Assembly (NCBI RefSeq): GCF_001434335.1
Contig: NZ_AZFM01000004.1
Span: forward strand, 43,456-107,455
Direction: 5' to 3'
From: Lactobacillus kalixensis DSM 16043
GTDB lineage: Bacteria; Bacillota; Bacilli; Lactobacillales; Lactobacillaceae
DNA length: 64,000 bases
The notes beneath the pieces are model-generated. The model was given only the letters and a program-made list of their open reading frames with translations, had not been told where the DNA came from and did not search any database. The position numbers and the translations under genes are program-made. This document shows, one piece after another, positions 8,060 through 16,707 of the stretch (positions are counted from its first letter, which is position 1; each line of letters begins with the position of its first letter).

Positions 8060-8785
8060 TTATCTATTTAAATTTACAAATGTGTTAAACCGCATGTAGG
8101 AATAATGGACCCGCATATTCGATACTTCAAATGGCGTTCCATCATCTAAGAAGAAAATACCCTCCATTACCCCAACAGGTTCGACTGGCTTTAACTTCAT
8201 CTTTTCTTGGTCTTCTTCACTAGAAGGCTCAACTGTAATATTCAAAAATGACTTGGTTACAGTCTTATTTTGTTCATCTTCTAAAAAGTTAAACAAAGAA
8301 CTCTTAAGAATTTCCGGTTTTAATTCCGGCATAATTTTAATTGGTAAATAACCAGTTTCAATTAAAAACGGCTGTTCATCAAGCAGACGTAAACGTTTAA
8401 ATTTATAAACGAAATCATTTTCATTCAAGAAAAGATCTTGAGCAATTTCTGAAGAAGCCTTAATCACTTGGAAATCAAGCAATTCAATTCGCTGCTTTTT
8501 ACCTGGAACCCTAAAACTATCGGTTAAGCCCAAGTTTGAGCCTTCATAACGAAAAAGTGCTTGATTTTTCAAATAAAGCGGATTAATAAAAGTCCCGGAG
8601 CCTCTTTTTTTGAAGACGATTCCTTGTTGAGCTAACAATTCTAGTGCCCTTTTCATTGATGAACGACTAACTTGATATTGTTCAGCAAGGCTTCGCTCAT
8701 CTGGTAAGCGCATCCCTTCAAACTCATTATTCAAAATTTTTTCTTTAATATCGTGCATCACGCTGCGATAAACATAATCAGCCAT
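8060..8785 (-). CDS. GntR-family regulator with UTRA domain
   Basis: 241 aa. The N-terminal winged helix (residues ~1-70: L-P-D-E-R-S-L-A-E-Q-Y-Q-V-S-R-S-S-M-K-R-A) is followed by a UTRA ligand-binding domain, the HutC subfamily layout. Its ATG overlaps the stop codon of the nucleoside hydrolase (TAATG), so the two are translated together and the regulator probably controls nucleoside or ribose use. The ligand is unknown; a sugar or nucleoside derivative is the natural guess from context. Confidence 0.92.
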   Translation of the reverse strand: MADYVYRSVMHDIKEKILNNEFEGMRLPDERSLAEQYQVSRSSMKRALELLAQQGIVFKKRGSGTFINPLYLKNQALFRYEGSNLGLTDSFRVPGKKQRIELLDFQVIKASSEIAQDLFLNENDFVYKFKRLRLLDEQPFLIETGYLPIKIMPELKPEILKSSLFNFLEDEQNKTVTKSFLNITVEPSSEEDQEKMKLKPVEPVGVMEGIFFLDDGTPFEVSNMRVHYSYMRFNTFVNLNR

Positions 8786-9708
8786 TATTTTCTTCCTTGT
8801 TCAGCTATTTTTACGCCTTGAATAAACCAATCAGCAAATTCATCAGTTTTTACATCAACTGCAATTTCCGCATTTGGTTTGTCACTTAAAAAGTCCATGG
8901 CAGTCGCACCAGCAGTATATTTACCGGCCAATTCCACTTCAACATTTGCTTCTTTCATTGTAAATAATTCAGGATGGAGCATAATTCCGACAGCTGTTGG
9001 GTCAAAAATCTTAATTAGGTTTGAACCATCAGTTTCATGAATATTTGAAAACATTGCGTGCAGCATTTTACCAACTTCGCCACATTCTTTAATTCTTTCC
9101 ATCTGTTCAGGAGTTACATGAGCTTTATTTCCTACTTCAAGTGGAGCTACTTTAATCTTGATGCCGCTTTGGAAAACAACTTGTGCAGCTTCGGGGTCCC
9201 CGGCAATATTATATTCTGCTAAAGGACTGTGATTACCATGGCCAATATTTCCCCCCATAATCACAACTTCTTTAATTTTTTCAAGATCTTCAGGATATTG
9301 CTTAAATAGCAAAGCTAAATCGGTCAAAGGTCCAATCCCCATCAAAGTCATCTTTTCTGGACTAGCTTGAATAGCTTCGTGCATCTTAGTTGCCGCAAGA
9401 CCTTTTTCAACTAATGAATCATCAGCTTTTTCAAATTCAAAACCTGCAATTCCTGTCTCGCCGTGAACTGAAGCTGCGCTAATTGCAGGACGAACCAATG
9501 GCTGATTAGCACCAACTACTACTGGTACTTTGGTGTTTAAAAATTTTTCAAGATTCAGGGTGTTTTGTAAAGTATAGTTAAGTGCAACATTTCCCCATGT
9601 TGGAACGATCATCTTTACATCAATTGCAGGATCAAATAAAGCAATTGTCATTGCAGCAATATCATCAATTCCTGGATCAGTAGAAATAATTAATGGCGTT
9701 TTGGTCAT
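8785..9708 (-). CDS. Nucleoside hydrolase (ribonucleoside hydrolase, IunH/RihC type)
   Basis: 307 aa from the ATG at 9706-9708, which has AAAGGA 8 nt upstream; an ATG 9 nt earlier sits on top of that site. The N-terminal S-T-D-P-G-I-D-D-I-A-A-M is the Ca2+-binding Asp cluster of the family, and V-I-M-G-G-N, A-E-Y-N-I-A-G-D-P-E-A-A and the C-terminal F-D-P-T-A-V motifs are present. It cleaves the N-glycosidic bond of nucleosides to base plus ribose. The gene precedes the GntR gene and lies after the rbsK-rpiA pair, from which a terminator separates it. The ribose made can feed RbsK. Base preference cannot be read from the sequence. Confidence 0.93.
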   Translation of the reverse strand: MTKTPLIISTDPGIDDIAAMTIALFDPAIDVKMIVPTWGNVALNYTLQNTLNLEKFLNTKVPVVVGANQPLVRPAISAASVHGETGIAGFEFEKADDSLVEKGLAATKMHEAIQASPEKMTLMGIGPLTDLALLFKQYPEDLEKIKEVVIMGGNIGHGNHSPLAEYNIAGDPEAAQVVFQSGIKIKVAPLEVGNKAHVTPEQMERIKECGEVGKMLHAMFSNIHETDGSNLIKIFDPTAVGIMLHPELFTMKEANVEVELAGKYTAGATAMDFLSDKPNAEIAVDVKTDEFADWFIQGVKIAEQGRK

Positions 9709-9769
9709 TAAATTCATCCTTTCAAAAAATATCTGTTAAATAAAGTTTATCATATTAAAATTTCAGAAA

Positions 9770-9797
9770 AAGAAAAAGGTGGTTACAAGGCCACCTT
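9770..9797 (-). terminator. Intrinsic terminator after rpiA
   Basis: AAGGTGG/CCACCTT stem with an 8-nt loop, followed on the minus strand by TTTCTTTTTCTG, 11 nt after the rpiA stop. Confidence 0.88.
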
Positions 9798-9808
9798 AAT
9801 CAAGAAAA

Positions 9809-10504
9809 TTACTTTGTCTTGTCTTCTATAGTACCATCGCTATGAGCAATGATTACTTCATCACACATATCAAGAAACAACCCGTGTTCAACTACACCAA
9901 CTGTGTGATCTAGATAATCCGCTAAGCCATGAATAACTGGTAGTGGATCAACCGCTAAGTCAATGATGTAATTGCCGTAGTGGGTCACATAGCGCTTGCC
10001 GTTTTCATCCATTCGCCATTGAGGCTTTAAGCCTTCTTGTTCGAACTTTCTGAAGTTTTGTTCACAAGAAATTGGCAAGACTTCAACTGGAAGTGGGAAA
10101 TCACCTAAACGGTGCACAAGCTTTGATTCGTCTACAATCCAAATGATTTTCTTAGAATTAATGGCAACATTCTTTTCCAAAGTTAAAGCACCACCGCCGC
10201 CTTTGATTCCGTTTAAGTCATCATCAACTCGGTCGGCTCCGTCAACAGTCAAATCTGCTTGGTCAATGTCAGATAATTCATCAACTTTAAAACCTAAGCT
10301 TTCTAGTTGCTTCTTACTACGATTAGAAGTAGTGACAATATGCTTTAAAGAAAAGCCTTCTTTTTCTTTTCTTTCACCAAGTGCATCAATGAAAAAGGCA
10401 ACTGTAGAACCAGTCCCTACGCCTAATACTGAATTAGGCTCTACCATCATTGCTGCCTTAGTGGCAGCTTCTTTTTTTAATTGATCTTGTTCTTTTTTAT
10501 CCAT
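9809..10504 (-). CDS. rpiA: Ribose-5-phosphate isomerase A
   Basis: 231 aa. It interconverts ribose 5-phosphate and ribulose 5-phosphate in the pentose phosphate pathway. The conserved G-V-G-T-G-S-T phosphate loop, D-G-A-D-R-V-D (catalytic Asp), K-G-G-G-G-A-L-T-x-E-K and D-E-S-K motifs are all visible. It starts one base after the rbsK stop codon, so the two form a tight operon that takes free ribose to ribulose 5-phosphate. Downstream of it is a terminator. Confidence 0.96.
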   Translation of the reverse strand: MDKKEQDQLKKEAATKAAMMVEPNSVLGVGTGSTVAFFIDALGERKEKEGFSLKHIVTTSNRSKKQLESLGFKVDELSDIDQADLTVDGADRVDDDLNGIKGGGGALTLEKNVAINSKKIIWIVDESKLVHRLGDFPLPVEVLPISCEQNFRKFEQEGLKPQWRMDENGKRYVTHYGNYIIDLAVDPLPVIHGLADYLDHTVGVVEHGLFLDMCDEVIIAHSDGTIEDKTK

Positions 10505-10505
10505 T

Positions 10506-11426
10506 TCACTTCTCCATTAATTTGTTAACTTCTGCAGCATCCGGGATTGATGGCTGTGCACCTAACTTTTGCACAGCCAATGATGATGCGCGACTAGCGA
10601 TAATTGCCGCTTGCTCTAGGTTAGATAAGTCGGAATTTAAATTGCCTGTTAAGAATCCTAAAAATGTATCTCCTGCTGCAGTTGTATCAACAGCCTTAAC
10701 CTTAAATGCGGGGACTAACTTTTCCACTTGTGTATTTGACAAGTAGGACCCTTTTTCGCCATAAGTAATTACAACATTTTCTACACCTAAAGCATGCAGT
10801 TTATCAGCATTTTTCTTCAAATCATCGTCAGAAGCAATTCTAATTCCCGTAATAACTGCACTCTCAGTTTCATTAGGAGTAATTACATCAGTATATTGCA
10901 ACAATTCTGAAGGAATATCTTTAATTGCTGGAGCTGGATTCAAAACTGTAACGGCGCCGTTTTCTTTTGCCAATTTAAAAGCCGCAATCGTTGCTTTCAC
11001 TGGCGTTTCAAACTGGGCTACAACAAAATCAGCACTAGCAATTAAGTCTTTAGCATTTAAAATATCATCTTCAGTTAATTCATAGTTTGCACCGTGATCA
11101 ATGATAATATCGTTTTGTCCTGATTCACTCAAAGTAATATAAGCATGACCAGTAGACACGCCTTCAGTTTCTTTTACATAGTCAAGACTTACTCCATATT
11201 TTTCAAGTTGGCTTTTCATAAAGCGTCCGGCTTCATCTTGACCAACACGACTAATAAAATAAGTTTGAGCACCACTTCTAGCAGCTGCAATTGCTTGGTT
11301 TGCACCTTTACCGCCACCAGCAGTAGTGATCTTGGTGGCATTTATTGTTTCTCCAGGTTGGGGAAAATCTTTAACATGCATGGTCGTATCAACGTTACTT
11401 GAACCAATTACTACAATCTTTTTCAT
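10506..11426 (-). CDS. rbsK: Ribokinase
   Basis: 306 aa, PfkB family. It phosphorylates ribose with ATP to ribose 5-phosphate. The N-terminal G-S-S-N-V-D motif, the G-G-G-K-G-A-N-Q-A motif (PfkB signature 1) and the C-terminal D-T-T-A-A-G-D-T-F signature with the catalytic base Asp are present. It is the first gene of rbsK-rpiA. There is no rbsD, rbsU or ribose ABC transporter beside it, so ribose may come from nucleosides cleaved by the hydrolase encoded just downstream, or from a carrier elsewhere. Confidence 0.96.
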   Translation of the reverse strand: MKKIVVIGSSNVDTTMHVKDFPQPGETINATKITTAGGGKGANQAIAAARSGAQTYFISRVGQDEAGRFMKSQLEKYGVSLDYVKETEGVSTGHAYITLSESGQNDIIIDHGANYELTEDDILNAKDLIASADFVVAQFETPVKATIAAFKLAKENGAVTVLNPAPAIKDIPSELLQYTDVITPNETESAVITGIRIASDDDLKKNADKLHALGVENVVITYGEKGSYLSNTQVEKLVPAFKVKAVDTTAAGDTFLGFLTGNLNSDLSNLEQAAIIASRASSLAVQKLGAQPSIPDAAEVNKLMEK

Positions 11427-11474
11427 GTTTTTCCTCTTCTAATAACTGAACTATTTCAACAGCTCAATTATATC

Positions 11475-11507
11475 AAAAAAACGCATCCAAATACTTGAAT
11501 GCGCGTT
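11475..11507 (-). terminator. Intrinsic terminator after the DUF4931 gene
   Basis: ACGCAT/ATGCGCGT stem with a 2-nt bulge and a 12-nt loop, followed on the minus strand by TTTTTTT; lies just after the stop at 11513. Confidence 0.75.
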
Positions 11508-11512
11508 CTTTT

Positions 11513-12316
11513 CTATAGGATAATTCCACCGTTAACAAAGCCCTTTAAGCGTTCTGCTTCCCATTTCAGAGTATCTGCGTCATCAACTTGAGATATTTTA
11601 TAACCAACAAAGTAGGGGGAAGCAAAAAATCTTGGAATAATCTTGCAGCAAGTACCTGCACCATCATTAACTGGGTAAAAGAATAAGTTATATGAATCTA
11701 CACCGTGAGATAGCACTGATCGTACATATTGTGTACCCTTTTGAATTAAATCAGCCCAAGTCTCTAAGTTGGTATTATCGTGAGTAATAATATTTACTTC
11801 TTGATAACCTTGAACAGGATATGCCGAAAGATTCATCTCAACAGAGCCTGATCTACCGACTTCAAAACCAGTAAAATTATCAGGACCAACGTCTTGATAG
11901 CCATCTTTTGAATATAAACCCACAATTTGCATATGAGGGTGAGTTAACGAACCGTCAGACTTTGGTCCAAAATTCTTATACCAGAGCACACTTTTATATT
12001 TACCTGAATCTTGCATCTGGTGAAAACAATTTAGTGCAAACTTCATCAATTTTTGATTATCTTCACGGGTATAAGTAGAAATATCGCCCTGGTGGTCACT
12101 TGATTCGATCAAAATTGTCTGGTCAGTCTCTTCCAAAGTTGGATATTTATTCTTCAGCCAGATCTTATCTCCTTCTGTTTTATAGATGTTCTCTAGATGG
12201 GCCACATCACAGAATGGGCAGCCAGCACTTTGATTACCTTGACGATTACCATAATCGTAATCATATGGTTTACGCTTACCAATTAAATATTTATATACTA
12301 AAGGATTTTTGTCCAT
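11513..12316 (-). CDS. DUF4931 family protein (GalT/HIT-like fold)
   Basis: 267 aa from the ATG at 12314-12316, with AGGTGAG upstream. A C-P-F-C pair near residue 34 and the T-H-P-H-M-Q-I-V motif resemble the zinc site and active-site HPHxQ of galactose-1-phosphate uridylyltransferase and the HIT superfamily. It is shorter than GalT. Nucleotidyl transferase or hydrolase activity on a sugar nucleotide is plausible but unproven for DUF4931. It is a single-gene unit, not linked to a Leloir operon here. Confidence 0.75.
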   Translation of the reverse strand: MDKNPLVYKYLIGKRKPYDYDYGNRQGNQSAGCPFCDVAHLENIYKTEGDKIWLKNKYPTLEETDQTILIESSDHQGDISTYTREDNQKLMKFALNCFHQMQDSGKYKSVLWYKNFGPKSDGSLTHPHMQIVGLYSKDGYQDVGPDNFTGFEVGRSGSVEMNLSAYPVQGYQEVNIITHDNTNLETWADLIQKGTQYVRSVLSHGVDSYNLFFYPVNDGAGTCCKIIPRFFASPYFVGYKISQVDDADTLKWEAERLKGFVNGGIIL

Positions 12317-12469
12317 AATTCTCACCTGCTATATTTAATTATCTCTTTTTATCTTAAAAGGATCTGTAAAATGTGTCAATTGAGAACATTATATCTTTTT
12401 AATCTATTATAGTACGTATATTTGTGTTAAACTGCTAAGTGAAGGTGTAATAAATGAAAGGTAGAAAAA

Positions 12470-13774
12470 ATGAATTTTTATAAAAAATTGTCGCTAGTTG
12501 GTGTAGCTGCATTGTGCTTGTTAGGGCTTTCCGCATGTTCTAACAACAATAATAGTTCTAGCTCTAATTCTACAAAGATTCCGAACAAAATTACCAAAAA
12601 AACCACTATTAATTTTTGGTATTCATTAACTGGAACTTCTCAAACTGCTTTACAAAAGTTAACTAAAGATTTCGAGAAAGAAAATCCTAATATTACTGTT
12701 AAATTGCAAAGTCAAGGTGGTAATTACTCCGACTTACAATCAAAATTAGTATCAGGCTTGCAATCTCCTAAAGACTTGCCAACTATTACTCAGGCTTACC
12801 CAGGTTGGTTATACAACGCTGCCAAGAACAATATGTTAGTTAATTTAACCCCATATGTTAACAACAAAAATGTTGGTTGGGGTTCATATAAGGCTAGTGG
12901 AATTAAAAAAGCATTATGGGATGGTGCAAATATTGGCGGCAAGCAATATGGTGTTCCATTTAACAAGTCAGTTGAAGTTCTTTTCTACAATAAGACTTTA
13001 CTTGATCGCTACAATGTCAAAGTTCCTACTAACATGAGTGAACTTGCTAGTGCATCAGCTAAAATTTACCGTGGAAGTCATCATAAAGTTCGTGGGGCTG
13101 GATTTGACGCACTTAACAACTACTACATGATGCAAATGAAGGAAACTTACGGCAAAGATTTCAATAAGAATTTAAACTTCGCTGCTAAGGATTCCGTTAA
13201 GGCTATCAACTACTATGCAAATGGCGTTAAGGCTGGTTACTTTATGCAAGCAGGTACACAAAAGTATATGTCTACTCCATTTGATAATGGTCAAGTTGCA
13301 ATGTTTATTGGTTCTACTGCCAATGAAGCTTATCTTAAACAAGGTCTCAAAAAAGGTTACACTTACGGTGTAGCAGCTCGTCCAAGTTCAATGAACGTTC
13401 AACAAGGTACTGATATTTACATGTTCAAGAAAGCTAGTGCGATGCAAAAAGCTGCCGCATTTAAATATCTTAAGTTCTTAACTTCTAAATCTTCACAATT
13501 GTACTGGGCTAAGCAAACTGGTTACATGCCAGTTAACACTGCCGCTTTAAACGATTCTGCATATCAAGAAGCTAAAAATAGTAAGATTCCTGCAATTCTT
13601 TCTAAGACTTCAAAGAACTTGTACTTCTTACCAGTAACTAAGAATGCTATTACTGCTTACGATCAAGTTAATACAAATATGCAAACAATCTTAGCTAAGG
13701 CAAGTAAGGGACAAAGCTGGACTAGTGATATTAAGACAGGCAAAAGCAAACTTGATTCTGCTTGGAATCAATAG
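12470..13774 (+). CDS. Extracellular sugar-binding lipoprotein (ABC-type, orphan)
   Basis: 434 aa. A lipoprotein signal peptide ends in L-S-A-C (Cys23), followed by a Ser/Asn-rich linker and a family 1 solute-binding domain (T-I-N-F-W-Y-S-L-T-G, F-E-K-E-N-P-N-I-T-V). Such proteins are anchored outside the membrane and pass sugars or glycerol phosphate to ABC permeases. The permeases and ATPase normally next to it are absent: the flanking genes are a convergent Dps gene and a divergent DUF4931 gene. It has its own ribosome site (GAAAGG) and a terminator. Substrate unknown. Confidence 0.9.
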   Translation: MNFYKKLSLVGVAALCLLGLSACSNNNNSSSSNSTKIPNKITKKTTINFWYSLTGTSQTALQKLTKDFEKENPNITVKLQSQGGNYSDLQSKLVSGLQSPKDLPTITQAYPGWLYNAAKNNMLVNLTPYVNNKNVGWGSYKASGIKKALWDGANIGGKQYGVPFNKSVEVLFYNKTLLDRYNVKVPTNMSELASASAKIYRGSHHKVRGAGFDALNNYYMMQMKETYGKDFNKNLNFAAKDSVKAINYYANGVKAGYFMQAGTQKYMSTPFDNGQVAMFIGSTANEAYLKQGLKKGYTYGVAARPSSMNVQQGTDIYMFKKASAMQKAAAFKYLKFLTSKSSQLYWAKQTGYMPVNTAALNDSAYQEAKNSKIPAILSKTSKNLYFLPVTKNAITAYDQVNTNMQTILAKASKGQSWTSDIKTGKSKLDSAWNQ

Positions 13775-13795
13775 AAAATAGAATGTAGCAAAAAT

Positions 13796-13822
13796 AAAAG
13801 GCACTTTTGAGGTGCCTTTTTC
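13796..13822. terminator. Bidirectional terminator between the binding protein and dps
   Basis: AAAAGGCAC/GTGCCTTTTT hairpin with a 7-nt loop, U-runs on both strands, between two convergent genes. Confidence 0.88.
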
Positions 13823-13834
13823 TTTATTCAAATT

Positions 13835-14302
13835 TTATTGATCGATTTCTGGTGCCTTACCAATTTCAGCAGTCATCATCCAGATTCGCTTTTCAACAGC
13901 GGTGTGGAAACTAGTCAACATATCGTTAGTTGAATAGTCCCCTTCTTCATCACTAACTTCAATTCCTTTTTCATAGAGCTTTTCAAGATAGCGATAGTCA
14001 TCGATGATTTTAGCGTATCGTTCATCAATAGTTTCATTCCAGTTTCCCTTTTCATCAGGGATCTTAGTCATTTCGACAACCTCACCTAAAGTTGAAACTG
14101 GTGAGCCATCTAAAGTAACTAATCTTTCTGAAATTTCATCTAATTGTTCTGCTAATTCATCCATCACATCATCTAAGTATGGGTGAAGCTTCAAAAAGCG
14201 GCTACCTCTCATATACCAGTGGTGTTGGTGCACAACCATGTGCAATTGAATTAAATCGGCAACTGCTTGATTCAAAATTTCTTTAGTTTTTGGATATTTC
14301 AT
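13835..14302 (-). CDS. dps: Dps-family ferritin-like protein
   Basis: 155 aa. The ferroxidase residues of the Dps fold appear as V-H-Q-H-H-W-Y-M-R-G and H-P-Y-L-D-D-V-M-D-E-L-A-E-Q-L-D-E-I-S-E-R, shared between subunits of the 12-mer. It oxidises and stores iron and protects DNA under peroxide stress or starvation. The ATG at 14300-14302 follows AAAGAGG. It is a single-gene unit. Whether it binds DNA is open, since no long Lys-rich tail is seen. Confidence 0.92.
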   Translation of the reverse strand: MKYPKTKEILNQAVADLIQLHMVVHQHHWYMRGSRFLKLHPYLDDVMDELAEQLDEISERLVTLDGSPVSTLGEVVEMTKIPDEKGNWNETIDERYAKIIDDYRYLEKLYEKGIEVSDEEGDYSTNDMLTSFHTAVEKRIWMMTAEIGKAPEIDQ

Positions 14303-14398
14303 TTATTTAATCCTCTTTTTTTAAACTACAAACTACTCATACACTGTTCATCATAGCAGCTTTGCTTTTTAAAAGCCAAAATATTGATTTTTTCGTTA

Positions 14399-15322
14399 TT
14401 ATCTCTTTTTTTCACCCTTCTCCGAATTTGTTTTAATTAATTCCGCTAATTTAGCTACTGTTTTTGAATTCAAATGTCTCTCTGCAAGTTCGAATATTTT
14501 CTCAGTTGCAATCTTCTTAATGTCCTCACTAGAATTTGTATTCACAACAAAATCGGCTAATGCCTCTGAGCAATCGAGCAACTCATGATCACTCCTACTT
14601 TCTCTTAGAAAGTTTTCATCGATCTCTCGTAGTTTCAAATTACCATTCTTATCAAACTTATACCCACCCCACATATGTTGTTTCACTAGCTGCATTTTCT
14701 CGCTATCTACATATTGTAATTTACCTACCATATGATGAGTAGCTGTAATCCCCAAAGTGACTGGATCGTAAATATCAACATAATTGTAAATCTTATTGCG
14801 AATTTTATTAGCTCTTCGTCGCTGCTTTTGATCAAGCAAAAGCCAAATATTTGTTCCTTCATACAAATAAGCTGCAATAATTTCTTGCGGATGACGACAG
14901 TTTGCAAGGGCATATTGCGCATTGATTGAACCAAGAGAGTGACCGTAAATATAAAAGCGGGCTCCTCTAAATTGATGTATCACCTTATTTAAATAATCAG
15001 ATGCTGTCTTTAATTGGCTTGGGACCTTTTTTTCGTTAGCTAAAATTGCCAATAAGATAGGCAAATTTGTGTTTAACCATTCATCTCGCCAAGTAGTCGG
15101 ATTACCTTTAAGAAAGCCATACGAGCCTTTGAACAAAATTGTTACTTCGTTAGGATTAGTAATAACAAAAGCCCGCATCCCATCATCAGCGTAAATAGTA
15201 TCTGAGACAATTCCTATAAACTTGTCATTAATTTCAACACTTTCTCCTAACTCTAGTTCAGCGTAAGATAGCTTAGTTAATTCAACTCGTTTTTCATCTG
15301 TTAATTTTTTATTTTCGTCCAT
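14399..15322 (-). CDS. Lipase-like alpha/beta hydrolase (DUF2974)
   Basis: 307 aa. The nucleophile motif Y-G-H-S-L-G-S (GxSxG) lies near residue 127, with a following A-Q-Y-A-L helix; the Asp in V-D-I-Y-D-P-V and a later His (S-D-H-E-L-L) could complete the triad. This matches the DUF2974 / Mbeg1-like group of class 3-like lipases. There is no signal peptide, so it is probably intracellular. The substrate is unknown. It is transcribed alone, upstream of the amino-acid ABC terminator. Confidence 0.72.
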   Translation of the reverse strand: MDENKKLTDEKRVELTKLSYAELELGESVEINDKFIGIVSDTIYADDGMRAFVITNPNEVTILFKGSYGFLKGNPTTWRDEWLNTNLPILLAILANEKKVPSQLKTASDYLNKVIHQFRGARFYIYGHSLGSINAQYALANCRHPQEIIAAYLYEGTNIWLLLDQKQRRRANKIRNKIYNYVDIYDPVTLGITATHHMVGKLQYVDSEKMQLVKQHMWGGYKFDKNGNLKLREIDENFLRESRSDHELLDCSEALADFVVNTNSSEDIKKIATEKIFELAERHLNSKTVAKLAELIKTNSEKGEKKR

Positions 15323-15334
15323 AATTTTTAACCA

Positions 15335-15379
15335 AAAAAAAATACTAACTACTCTAAATATATCATGTAGCTAGTATTT
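15335..15379 (-). terminator. Intrinsic terminator after the amino-acid ABC operon
   Basis: AAATACTAACTAC/GTAGCTAGTATTT stem (one mismatch, 14-nt loop) with nine T following on the minus strand. Confidence 0.88.
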
Positions 15380-15390
15380 ATTCAGATTAT

Positions 15391-16047
15391 TTAATTGTCA
15401 AATTTCTTTTCCAAGTGACTTGCCACCATTGATAGGGCAAAACATACAACGAAATACATAATCGCGATGATCACATACATTGGAATCAGATATGTCGTAT
15501 TCTGACTGTAAATGATCTGTGCGTGATAAAGTAATTCTGGCGAAACAATGATCGTTGCTAAAGAAGTATCCTTTACCAAAGAAACAAACTGTGACAATAA
15601 AGCTGGAATCATATTTTGTAAGGCTTGTGGTACAACTACATGATACATTGCCTGAGCAAAAGTCATCCCATTTGAACGGGCACCTTCCATCTGACCAATT
15701 GGTACAGCGTTAATCCCACTACGTACAATTTCACAAAGCATCGCACCTTCAAAAATCACCAAGGCGATGATAGAAGCTGTAGTTGGATTCGTAACGATCC
15801 CTAATTGCGGTAAGCCAAAGTAAGTGAAGAAAATAATGAGCAACAGTGGCAAATTACGGATAATATCCACAATAAAGCCAACAATTGCTGAAACATATTT
15901 AATCTTCATGTAGCGAATTAATCCGAAAACTAATCCTAAAATAAAGCTTAAAACAATTGAAATCACTGAAACATAAATTGTTACCCACAAACCTTGTAAT
16001 AAGAAGCGGATATCAATCCATGAATAAGCATAAATAAAACTTTCCAT
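15391..16047 (-). CDS. Polar amino-acid ABC transporter permease (second)
   Basis: 218 aa with about five membrane helices. The HisM/GlnP-type permease signature (E-G-A-R-S-N-G-M-T-F-A-Q-A, the EAA loop that contacts the ATPase) is clear. It is the last gene of a four-gene minus-strand operon (ATPase, binding protein, two permeases) and pairs with the upstream permease as a heterodimer. A terminator follows. Confidence 0.93.
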   Translation of the reverse strand: MESFIYAYSWIDIRFLLQGLWVTIYVSVISIVLSFILGLVFGLIRYMKIKYVSAIVGFIVDIIRNLPLLLIIFFTYFGLPQLGIVTNPTTASIIALVIFEGAMLCEIVRSGINAVPIGQMEGARSNGMTFAQAMYHVVVPQALQNMIPALLSQFVSLVKDTSLATIIVSPELLYHAQIIYSQNTTYLIPMYVIIAIMYFVVCFALSMVASHLEKKFDN

Positions 16048-16065
16048 TTTTCTTCCTTTCTTACA

Positions 16066-16707
16066 CTAGTCTGCGAGTTTCTTTTCCAAATGACGCATAT
16101 AGTAGCTGAGTGGTAAAGTCAAAATCAAGTAGAAAATACCAACAACTACATATGTGTCAATGGTTTGAAAAGATGCAAAGGCAATTAATTGTGCCTGATA
16201 CATCAAGTCAAATCCAGCAACAAAGGCCAAAACTGATGAGTTCTTAATCAAGTTGATAAATTGATTACCTAGTGGAGGAATCACAATTTTCATTGCTTGT
16301 GGCAAGATGACATAGCGCATTGCTTGTGTATAAGTCATCCCGTTAGAGCGAGCACCCTCCATTTGTCCATCACCGATTGACTTAATCCCTGATCTAACTG
16401 TTTCAGCAATAAAAGCTGATGTATAAAGTGTTAAACCAATTGTTCCAGCCTGAAAGCCAGATAACTTCACAAAGAAAGTCGGTACAATCAAGTAGAACAT
16501 CATTACGATTACCAGAAGTGGAATATTTCTAAACACTTCAATATAGATATGAGCAACAACTCGGCCAAATTTAGGTGGAGCAACTTCTAATAAGGCAAAT
16601 AAAACACCTAAAATCAGACTAAAGATCAAGGCAATGATACTACACAAGATCGTGTTCCAAAAGCCTGTTAAAAAAGCTGACCAGTTATTGGTAAGAATTT
16701 GCCACAT
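16066..16707 (-). CDS. Polar amino-acid ABC transporter permease (first)
   Basis: 213 aa, about five membrane helices, with the same E-G-A-R-S-N-G-M-T EAA loop as its partner. Its ATG overlaps the stop codon of the binding protein gene by one base, which shows translational coupling. Together with the other permease it forms the membrane channel of the transporter. Confidence 0.93.
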   Translation of the reverse strand: MWQILTNNWSAFLTGFWNTILCSIIALIFSLILGVLFALLEVAPPKFGRVVAHIYIEVFRNIPLLVIVMMFYLIVPTFFVKLSGFQAGTIGLTLYTSAFIAETVRSGIKSIGDGQMEGARSNGMTYTQAMRYVILPQAMKIVIPPLGNQFINLIKNSSVLAFVAGFDLMYQAQLIAFASFQTIDTYVVVGIFYLILTLPLSYYMRHLEKKLAD

